Notes under the pieces: generated by a model
Databases searched by the model: none
Told to the model about the DNA's origin: nothing
Seen by the model: the letters and a program-made list of their open reading frames with translations, nothing else
Translations under genes and position numbers: made by a program
Shown here: piece after piece, positions 63,906 through 64,000 of the stretch
Layout of the letters: each line of letters starts with the position of its first letter
How positions within the stretch are numbered: the first letter of the stretch is position 1
Assembly: GCA_947628805.1 (NCBI GenBank)
Contig: CANRBG010000001.1
Location: 25,655 to 89,654 of the forward strand
Reading direction: 5' to 3'
DNA from: an uncultured Oscillospiraceae bacterium
GTDB lineage: Bacteria; Bacillota; Clostridia; Oscillospirales; Oscillospiraceae
Length of the DNA: 64,000 nucleotides

Positions 63906-63926
63906 GCAGCAGAGCGTCTCTGCTGC
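63906..63926 (+). terminator. Hairpin after the DUF975 gene
   Basis: GCAGCAGAG (63906-63914) pairs with CTCTGCTGC (63918-63926) around CGT. It is preceded by A5 and lacks a clear T-tract, so it could terminate weakly. Confidence 0.5.
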
Positions 63927-63964
63927 GTCAGTCTGTCAAAGAACTCCCCAAACGTGGGAGTATA

Positions 63965-63973
63965 TGGTATAAT
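63965..63973 (+). promoter_or_regulatory. Extended -10 promoter at the right edge
   Basis: TGG followed by TATAAT (63968-63973). No good -35 is seen, but the TG extension may replace it. Its gene lies beyond the window. Confidence 0.45.
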
Positions 63974-64000
63974 GGGGAAGAGAGTATGTGAGGGGTGTAA

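Overview
The window is GC-rich (roughly 60-65% by eye), gene-dense bacterial DNA. It carries Shine-Dalgarno sites of the GGAGG type, sigma-A type promoters and many 4-base start/stop overlaps. An [FeFe]-hydrogenase, flavodiiron proteins, rubredoxins, an acyl-CoA dehydrogenase-ETF fusion, the acetylase route to diaminopimelate, YesL/DUF624 and DUF975 proteins and a GPH sugar symporter together suggest a strictly anaerobic, high-GC member of the Clostridia, plausibly a gut Oscillospiraceae relative. No rRNA, tRNA, CRISPR array, transposase or phage gene was seen.

Layout. Positions 1-1709 hold the tail of a HAD hydrolase, thiamine pyrophosphokinase and a beta-lactamase-fold hydrolase. Positions 1798-14156 are an L-arabinose polymer/oligosaccharide locus: GH127, two GH51 and two GH43 enzymes, a sugar ABC importer (binding protein plus two permeases, no ATPase) and a YesL protein. 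Positions 14309-19400 hold a Na/Pi cotransporter and a large DUF5107-TPR protein. Next come pyridoxal kinase and a TauE-type permease (19455-21243). A cobalamin-riboswitch-controlled btuFCD importer (21284-24371) is followed by azlCD next to a monomeric [FeFe]-hydrogenase (24397-26921), and then a complete oppABCDF peptide importer (27084-32859).

Positions 33164-44810 carry a membrane protein of unknown function, an acyltransferase, a divergent lysine/DAP block (M20 deacetylase against dapA-dapB-dapH), an LTA-synthase-like enzyme, a MATE exporter and a GPH symporter. Positions 45024-50296 are a redox and oxygen-defence cluster: an acyl-CoA dehydrogenase/EtfA/rubredoxin fusion, a flavodiiron protein, a 51-residue rubredoxin and a flavodiiron/flavin reductase/rubredoxin fusion. 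PlsC-like, membrane and Mrp proteins follow. Positions 52930-56202 hold a lower-GC three-gene module (a nitrilase-fold protein with an unknown N-terminal domain, a winged-helix protein and an unknown protein) behind a perfect consensus promoter flanked by two dyads. This is the best candidate for an undescribed system. The right end has a DUF218 protein, an ABC-F ATPase, a class B PBP, an FHA-FtsW fusion and, divergently, NusG-II, Gx-transporter and DUF975 genes.

How it fits together: the cell appears to import arabino-oligosaccharides and peptides, trim them inside the cell, ferment with hydrogen release, and protect itself from oxygen with rubredoxin-fed flavodiiron proteins. Nearly every convergent gene pair is separated by a strong inverted repeat that serves as a shared terminator.
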